Shown piece after piece: positions 62,023-64,000 of a stretch of DNA of 64,000 nt. The notes under the pieces are model-generated. The model was given only the letters and a program-made list of their open reading frames with translations. It did not search any database and had not been told where the DNA came from. Source of the DNA: Coriobacteriia bacterium (GTDB lineage: Bacteria > Actinomycetota > Coriobacteriia > Anaerosomatales > PHET01); assembly GCA_034370385.1 (NCBI GenBank), contig JAXMKZ010000059.1, forward strand, positions 62,001-126,000. The letters run 5' to 3'. The position numbers and the translations under genes are program-made. Each line of letters opens with the position of its first letter. Within the stretch, counting starts at the first letter, position 1.

Positions 62023-64000
62023 CTAGCCGGTCTTCTTCGGGCGACCACCGGGGCTCTTTGAAACCCCGGCCAGCTTCTCGCCGCTGATTCCGTGGCCCTC
62101 GCCCAACTCCGGAGCCGCCGTCGCTCCCCTGCCCGCCAGTACCGGCGCCAAGAACCTGCCGGTGTGACTGGCCGGGTGGGCGGCGACCTGCTCGGGCGTT
62201 CCCACCACGACGATCTCTCCGCCGCGATGCCCCCCCTCGGGGCCAAGGTCGATGATGCGGTCAGCGCACTTGATGATGTCGAGGTTGTGCTCGATCACGA
62301 GCACGGTGTTGCCCCCGTCGACAAGACGCTGCAACACGATGAGCAGCTGCCTCACGTCATCGAAGTGAAGACCGGTCGTGGGCTCGTCGAGGATGTAGAA
62401 CGTGCGCCCCGTCGATCGCTTCTGGAGCTCGCTTGCAAGCTTGACGCGCTGCGCCTCCCCGCCGGACAGGGTCGTGGCAGCCTGGCCCATACGGATGTAG
62501 CCCAGTCCGACGTCGTAGAGCGTCTGCAGCTTGCGCCTGATGGGCGGGATGTTCTCGAAGAAGTGCAGCGCCTCCTCGACGGTCATATCGAGAATGTCGG
62601 TGACCGTCTTGCCGCGATACGTGACCTGAAGGGTCTCCCGGTTGTAGCGCGCGCCCTTGCAGACCTCGCAGGGCACGTAGACGTCGGGGAGGAAGTGCAT
62701 CTCGATCTTGATCTGACCGTCGCCTTTGCACGCGTCACAGCGACCACCGGCCACGTTGAAGCTGAAGCGCCCCTGCGAGTAACCGCGCAGCTTGGCCTCG
62801 GGTGTCGAGGCGAAGAGCGCTCGGACGTCATCCCAGACGCCGGTGTACGTGGCGGGGTTCGAGCGCGGCGTACGACCGATGGGGCTCTGATCGATGTCGA
62901 TCACCTTGTCGACAGCTTCGAGGCCCGTGATAGCGCGATGCGCACCGGTACGCTTGCGGGTGCGGTAGACACGGTTGGCCAGCGCCGGGGCAAGCGTGTC
63001 GGCTATCAGTGACGACTTCCCCGAACCGCTCACACCGGTGACAACCGTGAGCGCGCCGATCTCGATCTCGACGTCGATGTCCTTCAGGTTGTGCTCGGTC
63101 GCACCGGTGAGGCGTACCGCTCCGCGACCCGGCCGCCGCCGCTCGGCCGGAACGGAGATCTCTCGCCGCCCGGAGAGGTACGCCGCGGTCAATGACTCAC
63201 CGCACGCCAGAATCGCAGCCGGAGGACCGACGCACACGATCTCGCCGCCGTGCTCTCCGGCCCCCGGCCCCATGTCAATGACGAAATCCGCTGCCCTGAT
63301 GGTCTCCTCGTCGTGCTCGACGACGATGACCGTGTTGCCCAACTCGCGCAGGCGCTCCATCGTCGCGATGAGACGTGCGTTGTCGCGCTGGTGTAGACCG
63401 ATAGACGGCTCGTCGAGGATGTAGAGCACGCCCATGAGGCCCGCGCCGATCTGCGTGGCAAGCCGGATGCGCTGCGCCTCGCCCCCGGACAGCGATGCGG
63501 TGCCACGTTCGAGTGTCAGATAGTCGAGGCCCACGTCCACGAGAAACCGCAGCCGCTCGACGACCTCCTTGACCACCCGCCGGGCGATCTGTTCGTCGCG
63601 TGCCGACAGTTCGAGTGCTTCGAAGAAGGCAAGCGAGTCCTGAGCAGCCATGATCGTGACGTCGTGGATGTTGAGCCCGCCCACGGTGACGGCCAGGATC
63701 GATGGCTTGAGTCGTGCGCCCCCGCACGTCTTGCAGGGAATCACCGCCATGTACTCCTCGAGCTTGTCCCGGCTTGCGTCGGACTCGGTCTCCTCGTAGC
63801 GGCGCATCACCGCGTTCAAGGCGCCTTCGTACCGGGAGTACCAGTGCGTCTCCCGCCCGTCGCGCGTGACGTACTCGACCTTGATGCGCGCGTCGCCCAA
63901 TCCGTTCAGCAGCCCGTCTTGCACATCGCGAGGCAGGTCCTTCCATGGCGTGTCCATGTCCGAACCGAGGTGCTTGACCGCGGCGCGAACCAGCGCAGGA
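62023..64000 (-). CDS. uvrA: Excinuclease ABC subunit A, C-terminal 659 residues (runs off the window)
   Basis: The frame stays open to the window edge ([13 protein letters not shown] at the upstream limit). Visible are a [12 protein letters not shown] zinc motif, the first ABC signature [16 protein letters not shown], the second Walker [12 protein letters not shown], the CDACKGDG...[10 protein letters not shown] zinc finger, and the second signature [15 protein letters not shown] with DEPTTGLH. UvrA scans DNA for damage and loads UvrB. The N-terminal part lies outside this window. Confidence 0.97.
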   Translation of the reverse strand, partial: PALVRAAVKHLGSDMDTPWKDLPRDVQDGLLNGLGDARIKVEYVTRDGRETHWYSRYEGALNAVMRRYEETESDASRDKLEEYMAVIPCKTCGGARLKPSILAVTVGGLNIHDVTIMAAQDSLAFFEALELSARDEQIARRVVKEVVERLRFLVDVGLDYLTLERGTASLSGGEAQRIRLATQIGAGLMGVLYILDEPSIGLHQRDNARLIATMERLRELGNTVIVVEHDEETIRAADFVIDMGPGAGEHGGEIVCVGPPAAILACGESLTAAYLSGRREISVPAERRRPGRGAVRLTGATEHNLKDIDVEIEIGALTVVTGVSGSGKSSLIADTLAPALANRVYRTRKRTGAHRAITGLEAVDKVIDIDQSPIGRTPRSNPATYTGVWDDVRALFASTPEAKLRGYSQGRFSFNVAGGRCDACKGDGQIKIEMHFLPDVYVPCEVCKGARYNRETLQVTYRGKTVTDILDMTVEEALHFFENIPPIRRKLQTLYDVGLGYIRMGQAATTLSGGEAQRVKLASELQKRSTGRTFYILDEPTTGLHFDDVRQLLIVLQRLVDGGNTVLVIEHNLDIIKCADRIIDLGPEGGHRGGEIVVVGTPEQVAAHPASHTGRFLAPVLAGRGATAAPELGEGHGISGEKLAGVSKSPGGRPKKTG

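Overview
This window looks like chromosomal backbone from a high-GC, Gram-positive-type bacterium, most plausibly a deep-branching actinobacterium such as an anaerobic, menaquinone-using Coriobacteriia-like lineage. That placement is inference. It rests on the rapZ-yvcK-whiA block with the Arg-type P-loop that I associate with actinobacterial RapZ, a giant SCO7613-type membrane protein, a uvrA/uvrC/rapZ/yvcK/whiA/gap/pgk/tpiA/secG gene order, lipoprotein signals and very GC-rich third codon positions. A complete sigma-54 (RpoN) module is unusual for that phylum. Nearly every gene is on the minus strand. I see no insertion sequence, prophage, CRISPR array or rRNA.

Layout: 1-2.4 kb holds hemE (cut by the window edge) and acs, the latter with a structured leader of about 380 nt. 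2.8-6.1 kb is a tight xseA-xseB-HIT-(2Fe-2S/ASKHA activator) operon. 6.2-10.5 kb carries a membrane zinc peptidase, RNase D, a lipid kinase, a c-type cytochrome lipoprotein and a trypsin-like protease. tRNA-Val, tRNA-Gly and tRNA-Cys lie at 10.6-11.05 kb, followed by a GT4 glycosyltransferase and a 50-residue protein. 12.7-18.8 kb holds a TM2 protein and a HAD/membrane phosphodiesterase/ubiD/ubiA/ubiX series. 18.9-24.0 kb encodes a giant sensor SpoIIE-type phosphatase, a STAS-HATPase fusion and a glycolipid-type glycosyltransferase.

24.1-34.3 kb is the most interesting part. Going down the minus strand it reads rpoN, membrane PAS histidine kinase, NtrC-type activator, then a perfect -24/-12 promoter driving a zinc-ribbon protein and an HMA metallochaperone, then ccdA. 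Flanking it are a CsoR/CstR-family repressor, a CDF metal exporter, thioredoxin, FmdB and a membrane-anchored ferrochelatase-like protein. Three near-identical ATACCCY..GGGGTAT palindromes lie inside the promoters of ccdA, csoR/CDF and thioredoxin. The region therefore reads as a metal/thiol-redox regulon under two layers of control, CsoR-type repression and sigma-54 activation.

34.2-40.4 kb has a PHP phosphoesterase, an aminotransferase, a B12-type radical SAM protein with a small companion, a second GAF/SpoIIE phosphatase and tRNA-Leu. 40.5-46.3 kb is an oligopeptide/dipeptide ABC importer. 46.6-51.6 kb is secG plus lower glycolysis (gpmI, tpiA, pgk, gap). 51.7-64 kb carries whiA, yvcK, rapZ, the giant membrane protein, mltG, uvrC, an MFS exporter and uvrA (cut by the window edge).
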